Shown: positions 35,201 to 43,002 of the stretch, piece by piece
Layout: each line of letters begins with the position of its first letter
Position numbering within the stretch: position 1 is the first letter of the stretch
IMG/VR virus record: IMGVR_UViG_3300034375_008262
Location: 1-64,000 of that record
Source: a virus
Direction: 5' to 3' (one strand)
DNA: 64,000 nucleotides
Program-made: the position numbers and the translations under genes
The notes under the pieces: model-generated
What the model was told of the DNA's origin: nothing
Databases searched by the model: none
What the model saw: only the letters and a program-made list of their open reading frames with translations

Positions 35201-38200
35201 ACAATTCTGCCTGTATCTTGTATAGTTTTTGATATTCTTGTGTTACCATTGTCAAGTTTTAATTGATTGTTATCAAAACCTGTAACTTCAACTAAATCAC
35301 TGTTTTTACCACAAATTGCAAGTTTATTACCGCTAAAATCAACTGCACTTCCGAATGCTTCATTTTTATCTTTATAAGGACTTCTAACATTTTGCGACAG
35401 AGTATACAAATCATCTGACTGCTGCTTATACAGGTATACTGTGCCAGCATCATTTGATATATCATCGTTGTATGGTGCTGCTACAGCAATACGATCACCG
35501 TCGTCATTGATAGCAAAGTCTACACCCCAGCTTTCTCTTTTTGTAGTATCTGCTTTTATTTCTTGTATATATTTCCATCTATCGACTGGTTTGTTATAAA
35601 CACTAAGAGTTCTAACACTACTTACATCAGACTCAACAACAATTTTATCTCCATTGTCATTTACGTCAAATTTAATGCCAAAATTTGATTCGCCTGTATC
35701 AGAGTCACCGTCTAATTCTTGGTATCTATTAGGAATATATCCGGTGTGTTCTATATCTTGTGCTGCAATCCAACTATTTGTATCTGTAGGTAATTTATCA
35801 TTAACAGGAGTTGTTAGAGGAATTCTTTCAACAAGTGCTTGATACAATGCACCTTGGTAGAAAACTATATCGTTTTCTCTATATTTTTCATTTACATCAA
35901 ACACACCTTTGTAGCTTCTATTTCTCGTCCACTTCCATTCGTCGTCAAATTCAAAGAAATAAACACGACCTACGTCAATACCAGGAGCACTAACATACAA
36001 TTGATGTATACCATTTATATTTTTTCTTAATTCTACTTGATAACCAAATTGTTCTTCTGCATTTGGATCAGGACTACACATAACTATGTCTAAGGTATAC
36101 TCTCTTGTAGAATCATCAAACTTGTAAATATGAACAATACCTTGATTACTCAATCCTGATGAATTTCCTACACCAGCAGGAATATAATATGCTGGTTCCC
36201 AATCATTACTGTCGCTATCAGAAATAGTGCTACTATCGCTATAACTGTCATGCCAGTTGCTTACAGCTTGTTTGGCTCTCCATAGTGTGCCTCTGTCAAC
36301 TACTATATCACCTTGGTCGTATGCTTCAGTTGGATCATAAGTGCCTTTAAATTGTGTTAACGCATTATCAGCTCGTGGTGCACCAACTGCAATAAATTTA
36401 CTATCTGGTGAAATTGCAACACTTGCACCGTATCCAGAATTTATGTCAGCTTCTTGTTCTGGTTCAAAAATTGCTCCTGCAGAATATGTAAAACTTTCTG
36501 CATTTCTAATCAGTAAAGATACTTTGCCTATTCTTGTAGATGACGTGTCGGTGCTGTCACCTCTAACAAGTGTTGTGTTTCCAAAGTTAATGTCATATGA
36601 TTCCGCTACACGGTTAAGCTGTGAATCTAAATTTGCATATTCTTGTTGTAAACTAATTACACTGTTATTTTCGTATACACTGAAAATACCTTGTCCGTTA
36701 TCGTCTACCCAAAGTCTGTCAGCTGCATCTTTTTGTATATCTTCAATATTTAAATTTAGTGTTTCAAAGTCAGCAAATCTTCTTGTTACAAATCTACTTA
36801 AACTTGCGCCGCCGGCTGCTGAAAAACTATCATCAGGATCTTCAAAAGAAATTTCAATTTCACTTGATCCTAAATCAAATGTAATGTCACTGCCTAATAC
36901 TTCTGTTACTTTGTAAAATCCTTTTAAATTTGGAATACTAGAAAATATTCCTATAATATCGTCAACAGCAATATCGTCAACTTGTCTATCGCAATTTATT
37001 TTTACACCAGAATTACTCGACGCAAGTGTTAAATTTGTAAATCCTAGTATTTCTAAATCACTTTGACTGTGCTTTAAAACTGTCCAAGATTGTTTGTCAG
37101 TAGTTACCCAAATGTGTTTGCCAATTTCTAAGTTGTCAATATCTATATTCAAAATAGAATCTTTAGATGTTACAATAAATTCTACATCCTCTGACCTAAC
37201 ATATCCTGAATTTTTTGTAAATGTATCCGTATTAGATATTACACTTGTTAATGTATGATCGTAATCTTCTGGCGATTTGAAAACTTGATTTTTAGCAATT
37301 TCATAAACTAAGTCAGTTCTGCCAATTGTAATATTGTTATTAAGTTCAAATAACTGCGGTTCAATTCTGTATTTGCTTTCGTCAAGTTTGTATTCAATTT
37401 CTTGAATATTATCAATTGCTCCGTATTGTCCAGCTCTAATTGCCCATTCTTCATATAGCTCAACACTGTCTTTATTAGAAGAACCTAAAGCATCAAACAA
37501 CTTGGTCATAGCATTATTTGTGCCTTTTTCTTGTATAAATCCTTGATAAAATTTATATTGGCTCACATTATCGGTAATAATATTTTCTAAATATTGACGT
37601 TTTTGATAGCCAATTAAATGCTGTGCTAAACGTTGTTGTTCTGTGTCAAAATTATCTGTATCTAAATCATAAAAATCTGCAAACTGATTAACTTTATAAT
37701 CCCAGTTTGGATAAATTTGCGATACAGGTTTTTCAGATAGTCTACGCCATTTTGTATTGTCAAATGTTTGTTTAGAACTATGATTTCCAAATGCACTATA
37801 ATAAAATTCTTTGTATTTTACTACATCGCCTATACGATAATCTGTGTTTTCTCGCCAATCAACAATTTTTGCTTCATCATAAAAAAATCCTGGTATACTC
37901 AAACTACCAGTCCAATTATCTGTTCTATACCCTACAAGTTTGATACGTTCTTGTCTAAAGCCAGCTGCTTTATCAAAAATAACATCATTGAATACTGTTT
38001 GATTATCAATCAATACCACATGTTCTTTTTGCACTAATGGTAATTTAATTAAGAATATACCTTCCGGTGTGCCAACAGGATTAATTGTAAATTTTGTATC
38101 TTTGTCTCTAAAAATATTTGTTAAACTACTGTCTATTGCATTGCCGTTTCCGTCTAATATAGATACATCGTAAAAATTATCATATACATTATCAATAGTA

Positions 38201-41200
38201 AAATTGTTTTTTGAAAATGTAACTCTGTTAGCAGCAGGACTAATGGCTAATACTGTATCATTGTCCCAGTTTTGTGTGGTAAAGAATAAAAACTCTTTTA
38301 TTAGTAGCAGCATGTCTTCTACTTGCCCACTTTCAGGATTAATGTTTTCAAAGTTCCAACCGTCGTCTTTTAAGTATGCTTCATACCCTAACAGGAAGTC
38401 TACAACGTCTTGTTCTGTTTTGTAAATCTGTCCGTAAGGAACACTTGTAGCAGTTTTGTTGAATCTTCTTCTAATAACGCCGGTTTTACCTCCTTGAACA
38501 GGAAGCTCTGCTAACTTAGTAAAATTTTTATTTTCAAATTCATTAGAGCTTACATGAGAAACTTTTGCTCTATAAAATTCATTGTTGTATTTTACAACTG
38601 TGCCAATTGTGTATGTATTAGACTCGCTCCAGTTTAAGAATTTTTCACTAATTCCTCCAACATTAATAGCACTATCACTTTGTGTTTCTATATAAGGATA
38701 AATTGTAAATGAAGGATTTTGATTGTCATAACCTTCTATAATATATCCACTATCGCTCACTGTAATCAAAATGCCACTAAGTGTTGCAACTTGTTGAACT
38801 GAAGAAGTATTTAAAAATATTTGATAATTTTCTTCTGGAACAAATACGCTGGTTTTATTCAACGGACTTCTGCTGTCAAGTAACAATTTCAATTTATTTT
38901 TTTCAGCAAAGCCGGCTAATTTTATGCTTAATTGATTGTCTAGCCTTTTTAAATCTGACTGATAAGAATCATAACTAGATGACACTGCCCATTTCACATA
39001 ATTTGCTATGTAATTTATTAAACCAGCAGTAAAATGTTGTTTTGATTCATTGCCAGTGAGTGTGGGAAAAATTATATCTTTTGTTGTAATAGCTTGTCCA
39101 GTTTCATTGTAAACAAAATTGCCTGCCATATCTTTGATAATTCTACTTCTATCAAAACCTAATCCAAAAACTTCACATGGCTTACTTACAATCCAAGCCT
39201 TTAGTATAGCAAATCTATAATCACTGCTATTTCTAAATGCACTTTCGGTTGGTCCTTGATCTCCGTAAACAAAAGGCTCGCTTGTAGAAGGTAGATAAAA
39301 TCCTTGTGCTATTCCGCTATCCAAAGGTGAACGTAAATTTCCATTTTCGTCAGTAGGAATAATAGACAATAAATTTGGACGTTTATACTTGTCTAATGTC
39401 TTTACAGATTTGCCAGGTTCTTTTACAAAACCGTCACGTAAATCTTGCCATAGCACTGTATTACTTAGAGTGTATGGCGCAGGACCATAAACATCTTGCC
39501 ACCATGTAGGCTCAATTGAAAAACCTAGCATTTCCCAAGGATGTGTATGCGGACGGTCTGTATCATAGAACTGTTTAAAGATTGCACGCCACCCACCAGG
39601 TAATCTATTGCCATCTGCATCTGACATGCTTCTATAATTAAATGTAAAACTATTTTCGCCGCTCCAATTTGTATTTTCAGTATAATTTGGATTTCCAGCT
39701 GTGCTTAACCATGAACTAAAATCTTCAAGAATAAGGCTATCAATTGTTTCTCTACTAACACCTGTCTTTCTATTAAATCCACCTATAAAATCATGAATAT
39801 CTAAATATTCAGTGTTATAAGATGTTTTAATATTGTTGTAAATTCTTTTTTCAAGATCTAATAATAGTTCATCTCTATAATCATCAAATCTTACAGTATA
39901 ACTTCCATCATGTCCAACAATAACATCAACATTTCCATTAGCACCTGTAATTGTTTGGAACTCTGGTTTGTATAACGGATACAAACCTAATTTAGTTGGT
40001 GTAGGTGGAACATAGCACCCGTTTGTGTTTTCATATTCATATACAACTATGTCTTGTCCTATTGTTGGATTATAGTATTTTATAAATCCATTTTCAAAAT
40101 CGTAATCTACACCTTGATATTTTTGTTCGCCGTTAACATAAACTAAAACTGCTTTGTTGCTGAGAGTTTTCAAATCAAAGTTTGTAAAACTTGTAGGCAA
40201 ATATGCTGTTTCGTCATATTCTATTTCATGAATCGTTTCTGTAGTTGCATTCATCGGAATCATATCAGATGCAAAAAACGGCATACTTGATGTTTTGTCT
40301 TTGTTCAAAGTATTCATTATCAAGTCAACATGTTTTTTGGTATCTCCATGAAATCCAGTTTGGTTTGCTGTAAAAAGAAAGCTACTTTTAAATCTGCTGT
40401 ATTCTTTCATAGCAAATTGAATAGATTTAATTATGTTTGCATCCTTATCTACCAAATGATATGCTGCTAAATTTACAGGTCCGCTGTGTTTCATAAACTG
40501 CGTTCCGTATTGAGTAATGTTTGGTAAATCTCTTAGGTTTGTATTTCCAGGTATACTACCTTGTGCTACTGGATGATAATTTTCAACAATACTGTTAACA
40601 TGTTTGTTTACTTCACCGAGTGTAAATGTTGTAAGATTTTCATTTTGTGGATTGCTTTCCAAATTCTTTGGTATTTCATAATATCCATTAACGTTTTTGT
40701 TTGCAGAACTATAACATTTTAAAACTACAATACTTTCACTATCTAAATTATTAAAAAATCTTACTTGTTTGTATTTTACAGTGTTATCTAATGTGTAATC
40801 AACACCTTCAATTTTCTTTTTGTTGTTGACAAAAACTCTAACCACTAGATCATCGAGTAAATGACTATTATCAAATACATCTACAGGAAAATTATTTAAT
40901 TGTCCGTTATATTGTCTAATAACAGGTTGTCTTGATTTAAAATATGTTTTTTCCCAGACGCTTTTCCATTTATAACTGCCGTCTTGGTTAAAGATTTTGA
41001 AGAAACCACTTGAAGTATTTTTTTCTACAATATTTTGAGAACTGTCTTGATAGGTAAATTTATCGGTGTGATAATTAAAATCAAAAACAATATCACCAAA
41101 ATTGTTAATACTTTGGTATTTCAACGGAAATCCAAGTTCTACATCGTTAGAGCCGCTTCCTTTTGCATAAGAAAAAAGTTTTGTCCCTATAAAACTTGTT

Positions 41201-43002
41201 CCTACATACTGTGTAGTATCGCCATAACTATATGCATTTGAATCAAATAAATCAAAATGAGGTTGTTGATTTACAGATGTTTTTTCTTGAGCTTTATTCC
41301 ATTTGTTATTTGCATAATGGAACATCTTTCCAGCATTAACATTACCTTGAGAAACTAATACAGTATCGCCTTCGTTTGGAATAGTATCTGCTTCTTCAAT
41401 TAAAGTTATTTGTCTATTTTTTATTGTGCCTGTTCCAAAGTTAATAAATTTTACTTTATAAATTTTTCCTGCAACAAGTATGTCTTTGTCAGCTGTGAAC
41501 AATAATCTCATGCCATCTGTGACTTCAACACCATCAATAATGTATCCACCTTTTCCTTCAATAGTGCTAAAAACATCAGTTGTAAACGTATCTATTAGAT
41601 CAACATTATCTTTTGCAACAGCACCATGATTATATAATTTTAAACCAGATGTATACTCAATAATTGGACGCTTGGCTCTAGCTTCCTCGTCAATTTCTAC
41701 AGGTAACCCTGCTTGGTTATAACTTTCTACAATAACATCCCTATGGAACCATCTGTTATATCTTGACCACGGGTTTTTATCTGGACTACCTCTGTTGATT
41801 GTGATATAATCTTTTTGTGCAACAAAAGCAGCAGCATCTTCATAAGGATATTCGTCAAAGCCAAATTCCTCGCCATCAAATGGAACATTTTTTACTGTTG
41901 TAAAAGGAACTGGAATTTCTAATTCTGTTTCTGGTATCAATCTAATAGAAGACCCAACTCCTTCAACAAAATAATTTCCTGTTGCATATTTTTTTGGAGT
42001 TACCTCGCCTACAAAAAAGATACGCTGACCATTTGATAAATTTCCACCAATTGGAGATTGATATGATTTTTTACCTATAATTTCATCTTCTACATTAATT
42101 TGAGAATTTTCATTTATGTTATAAAAGTTAAGCAATCCATTCATATTTGCATTGTTTTTACTTGCATAATATAAAAGTGGTGGAACTGTATCGTCTGGAG
42201 TAAATTCAATACGGCCGTTTTCAATCCATACATCGTCTGTTTCAATGTATGCACCGTCTTGATTTCTTTTGTATCTTTTGATATTTGTATTGTAAATTGT
42301 GCTGATATTTTCTGCATCAATTTCTAAAAGAGGATCATTATCTTGATATGCAATATTTGTTACAAAAGAAATAGGTTCACCTGGAGTGTTAATATCAAAT
42401 TTATAAGTTTGACCTTTATATAATTTTAATGTTGGATTTTTTGTTATTCCATCTGGAGAAAAAACATAGCTTTGTGTTTGATCGTCGGTTCCCAACTCAA
42501 CATTGTAAACACTGGTTATACCTCGTTGAGATCCACTAACAGCAACCGGAATTGGACCAAGTGGCAGCCAATAATATTCTCTAAAATTTGTAAACTTATC
42601 AAAATCAATGTGCGGATTCCAACTATAACTTGTTTGTGAATTTAGCACACTGTGATTGTTCACACTACCTTTATATGTTTTTATAACACCTAATAGATCT
42701 GTATATGAAGAATAAAAATTAACATTACCTAAATCATCTTTACTTACAATACTAGATTCAAACTGATAGTTTTCTCTATCTGTAGATACATCAGGTAAAA
42801 AAGTATCTGTAACCTTTGCTGTAGGAGAATTTCTTCTTCCTACATATGCATCTAATTTTTCGATTACACCTTCAGAAATCATTGAATCAATGGTTGACTG
42901 AACAAACTTATTGTTTGTATCTGTTCTAAAATACCTTGGTAACAAGTTTTTAGCTGATCTGTCTGAATCGCCAATTGGCAATGGATAATCAATACTTTCC
43001 AT
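29251..43002 (-). CDS. Giant baseplate protein, 4583 residues (gp7 position)
   Basis: One uninterrupted frame of 13.75 kb. The start ATG overlaps the gp6 stop (TAATG). The order gp25-gp6-giant matches gp25-gp6-gp7 in T4, but gp7 has about 1030 residues. Visible parts: N-terminal region with YSWNPHIDFDKFTNFREYYW; repeated beta modules of the type 'VNGxxxxxGxDY ... DxIxVxxF' near residues 710-970 and again about 3490-4560 (FSVTVNGVEMLKSEYQVG, VVMVNQKVLREDVFY, LVYADDVRVDRQYW); four chitin-binding-module-like repeats (near 1455, 1715, 2220, 2365; e.g. YRIGDVVKYKEFYYSA); FG-GAP-like propeller blades near 2190-2560 (SVAISPDSKFIAVGAP, DFAINDDGDRIAVAAP); and G-x-G-Y repeat pairs near 3060-3130 and 3425-3490. 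Probably a wedge protein that also binds surface glycan. Confidence 0.85.
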   Translation of the reverse strand: MESIDYPLPIGDSDRSAKNLLPRYFRTDTNNKFVQSTIDSMISEGVIEKLDAYVGRRNSPTAKVTDTFLPDVSTDRENYQFESSIVSKDDLGNVNFYSSYTDLLGVIKTYKGSVNNHSVLNSQTSYSWNPHIDFDKFTNFREYYWLPLGPIPVAVSGSQRGITSVYNVELGTDDQTQSYVFSPDGITKNPTLKLYKGQTYKFDINTPGEPISFVTNIAYQDNDPLLEIDAENISTIYNTNIKRYKRNQDGAYIETDDVWIENGRIEFTPDDTVPPLLYYASKNNANMNGLLNFYNINENSQINVEDEIIGKKSYQSPIGGNLSNGQRIFFVGEVTPKKYATGNYFVEGVGSSIRLIPETELEIPVPFTTVKNVPFDGEEFGFDEYPYEDAAAFVAQKDYITINRGSPDKNPWSRYNRWFHRDVIVESYNQAGLPVEIDEEARAKRPIIEYTSGLKLYNHGAVAKDNVDLIDTFTTDVFSTIEGKGGYIIDGVEVTDGMRLLFTADKDILVAGKIYKVKFINFGTGTIKNRQITLIEEADTIPNEGDTVLVSQGNVNAGKMFHYANNKWNKAQEKTSVNQQPHFDLFDSNAYSYGDTTQYVGTSFIGTKLFSYAKGSGSNDVELGFPLKYQSINNFGDIVFDFNYHTDKFTYQDSSQNIVEKNTSSGFFKIFNQDGSYKWKSVWEKTYFKSRQPVIRQYNGQLNNFPVDVFDNSHLLDDLVVRVFVNNKKKIEGVDYTLDNTVKYKQVRFFNNLDSESIVVLKCYSSANKNVNGYYEIPKNLESNPQNENLTTFTLGEVNKHVNSIVENYHPVAQGSIPGNTNLRDLPNITQYGTQFMKHSGPVNLAAYHLVDKDANIIKSIQFAMKEYSRFKSSFLFTANQTGFHGDTKKHVDLIMNTLNKDKTSSMPFFASDMIPMNATTETIHEIEYDETAYLPTSFTNFDLKTLSNKAVLVYVNGEQKYQGVDYDFENGFIKYYNPTIGQDIVVYEYENTNGCYVPPTPTKLGLYPLYKPEFQTITGANGNVDVIVGHDGSYTVRFDDYRDELLLDLEKRIYNNIKTSYNTEYLDIHDFIGGFNRKTGVSRETIDSLILEDFSSWLSTAGNPNYTENTNWSGENSFTFNYRSMSDADGNRLPGGWRAIFKQFYDTDRPHTHPWEMLGFSIEPTWWQDVYGPAPYTLSNTVLWQDLRDGFVKEPGKSVKTLDKYKRPNLLSIIPTDENGNLRSPLDSGIAQGFYLPSTSEPFVYGDQGPTESAFRNSSDYRFAILKAWIVSKPCEVFGLGFDRSRIIKDMAGNFVYNETGQAITTKDIIFPTLTGNESKQHFTAGLINYIANYVKWAVSSSYDSYQSDLKRLDNQLSIKLAGFAEKNKLKLLLDSRSPLNKTSVFVPEENYQIFLNTSSVQQVATLSGILITVSDSGYIIEGYDNQNPSFTIYPYIETQSDSAINVGGISEKFLNWSESNTYTIGTVVKYNNEFYRAKVSHVSSNEFENKNFTKLAELPVQGGKTGVIRRRFNKTATSVPYGQIYKTEQDVVDFLLGYEAYLKDDGWNFENINPESGQVEDMLLLIKEFLFFTTQNWDNDTVLAISPAANRVTFSKNNFTIDNVYDNFYDVSILDGNGNAIDSSLTNIFRDKDTKFTINPVGTPEGIFLIKLPLVQKEHVVLIDNQTVFNDVIFDKAAGFRQERIKLVGYRTDNWTGSLSIPGFFYDEAKIVDWRENTDYRIGDVVKYKEFYYSAFGNHSSKQTFDNTKWRRLSEKPVSQIYPNWDYKVNQFADFYDLDTDNFDTEQQRLAQHLIGYQKRQYLENIITDNVSQYKFYQGFIQEKGTNNAMTKLFDALGSSNKDSVELYEEWAIRAGQYGAIDNIQEIEYKLDESKYRIEPQLFELNNNITIGRTDLVYEIAKNQVFKSPEDYDHTLTSVISNTDTFTKNSGYVRSEDVEFIVTSKDSILNIDIDNLEIGKHIWVTTDKQSWTVLKHSQSDLEILGFTNLTLASSNSGVKINCDRQVDDIAVDDIIGIFSSIPNLKGFYKVTEVLGSDITFDLGSSEIEISFEDPDDSFSAAGGASLSRFVTRRFADFETLNLNIEDIQKDAADRLWVDDNGQGIFSVYENNSVISLQQEYANLDSQLNRVAESYDINFGNTTLVRGDSTDTSSTRIGKVSLLIRNAESFTYSAGAIFEPEQEADINSGYGASVAISPDSKFIAVGAPRADNALTQFKGTYDPTEAYDQGDIVVDRGTLWRAKQAVSNWHDSYSDSSTISDSDSNDWEPAYYIPAGVGNSSGLSNQGIVHIYKFDDSTREYTLDIVMCSPDPNAEEQFGYQVELRKNINGIHQLYVSAPGIDVGRVYFFEFDDEWKWTRNRSYKGVFDVNEKYRENDIVFYQGALYQALVERIPLTTPVNDKLPTDTNSWIAAQDIEHTGYIPNRYQELDGDSDTGESNFGIKFDVNDNGDKIVVESDVSSVRTLSVYNKPVDRWKYIQEIKADTTKRESWGVDFAINDDGDRIAVAAPYNDDISNDAGTVYLYKQQSDDLYTLSQNVRSPYKDKNEAFGSAVDFSGNKLAICGKNSDLVEVTGFDNNQLKLDNGNTRISKTIQDTGRIVVFQLINNTYVYGEDIAYKRDTSNHVLDDFKFNQNHLYLNMPTITALEADNPATGNSKYVNSVNQGLLADFSFTKGKDSWTILTSQVSKPKIQELQQVFLYSDDKKDIIQRLDVIDPRQGKIAGPAEQEITFKTWYDPAVYSFSTGEQDVTVDAYSNWTDRYVGKLWWDISKASWFDPYQGNSNYRAGVFHKLLPNAQIQVCEWVSSDLLPSEWDDLAGTTEGYARGVTGTTLYGSEVFSSKQVYDAIRKRFITKYFYWVRNTQIVPNVPGRILSCESVTNLIRDPASTGYRFISILENNKFAMYNTASLIEGRNTILHFRKEKDVDLNVPIHYEYNLLTEGLDVSMPSKDIEQKWIDSLIGYDNIGNSVPDENLQVAKKYGLLNIPRQSMFVNRIEAVKQFVDRVNSVFLKNIIVDNYNISKLLLVDPAPLLSLGKHDVAVDTVNDLQFVGTAKKTQAVLTPVIVDGKITDVIINNAGNGYKVAPEIEFDDVTGKNAEFKATINSNGQITSVEIKEQGFDYSSNTILKVREFSVLVNADETIGGRWSIYVYNPTSREWNRTDNQSFDTTKYWNYADYYATGYSINTIINQTIESSYELFGLDNTIGDVVKIKNIGTGGWLLLEKIDNQDTEDYTINYKTVGRQNGTIQLSSLIYNYSTETTGYDAGVYDIAFYDREPVNELRNILNAIKTDIFIGELAVEYNKLFFASVRYALSEQENVDWVFKSSFLRAKHNVGELEQKVAYQNDNLENYQDYINEVKPYKTSVREYISSYEKIEPTNSLISDFDLPPSYIGGNITPSVAKFSNNEVTDLWQKYFTYPYKNWVDNNTYEIVSIEVLDGGSGFNNTPDVTISGNSGATARAYIAKGKVKSIEILKKGNRVLSAPTVTVSGNQDPDGSPVKASVIIGNPLVRSTHMTVKFDRVSGKKYFETIDQKENFLGTGAKQKFQLLWPMNVKTDTFSVTVNGVEMLKSEYQVGNDLDTTKGYDRYFGYINFVKDPAIDDVIVVNYKKATSLLHAADRVLYEYNPTTGMPGKELSQVMQGVEYEGALYDSFGFGNEQGFGAGGFSDLPWDTFDNTFSDEVIKLDGSTATITLSKPLENGVNYNIYLNGVRLDDPAYDGSTATANKNAVMATIVGDGEQIEIDIQGIFTTTDGDEVIIRKEESDGSLSPVSTNFDTSLSGGALDKTTATGIPSGEIVVDGDEFFSATNSKGPEELVPGTVTDTLDLQVYTRPNNGLANIAVANYIYDGSTREFEFPEKPFGETNVVVMVNQKVLREDVFYSDYDLNAVFIDSDENIETGDSITVMTFGSNGNNLIDSKTIQLNSYDIANQPVGENWRFVTAADFSSDASAIVVMNGRVATEGSDYFLNISDSTTEAANKITIEFPGGRVRLGENNIIQYAVYDTNIVSYSLVYQDITWNQTLGNYWNFTNTPTPFNVKPLGHNLIVFGDDEILDPGYSIRYTTTTDRVYDLDSWAFSDLTQINSRDILVYADDVRVDRQYWTWDQTSARITILSNTIAPAGTKLDIYVINNADYYFIDTQIEFTEVDGSTTINMEPLVTVGQPLKLVSTASSTVFNPIVKSVSNNVVVVEGMARQIRDEFVADEDFWVTNDSTQMKIANIEFIESDSISIDPDKYNGAFTTYRVMHFSNHDVNKFRRYSYDVLTDTVVNEFTSEYTRRNLLTSGIVELDSQAAGAQYVWVVKNKKLLRPLIDYEVMEELDAVRLNEIPAANDKIQVLHWTNAVSGKRFGFRIFRDMLGRTHYKRLNQENSYVLAKDLQVYDNSILLDDATGIQKPNTLKNLPGILWIDGERIEYFSVQGNTLSQLRRGTLGTGVKSLHKAGDRAFGQGPGETIDYQDTYDVYRDFADGSSQIVDLGFTFDNINEIEVFVGGKKLSKVDVNVYNNTIAQDSTEGDQVKAQEFTVVDVSGEKRINFTTTPAVNTEIRVVKRTGRRWIQPNETLRTSSSPIAKFIRGATIELPK

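Noticed and set aside
29251-43002. Many 60-190 codon frames on the plus strand opposite the giant gene
   Set aside because: They follow the shadow of a strongly biased coding strand, lack ribosome sites and motifs, and lie inside a clear structural gene.
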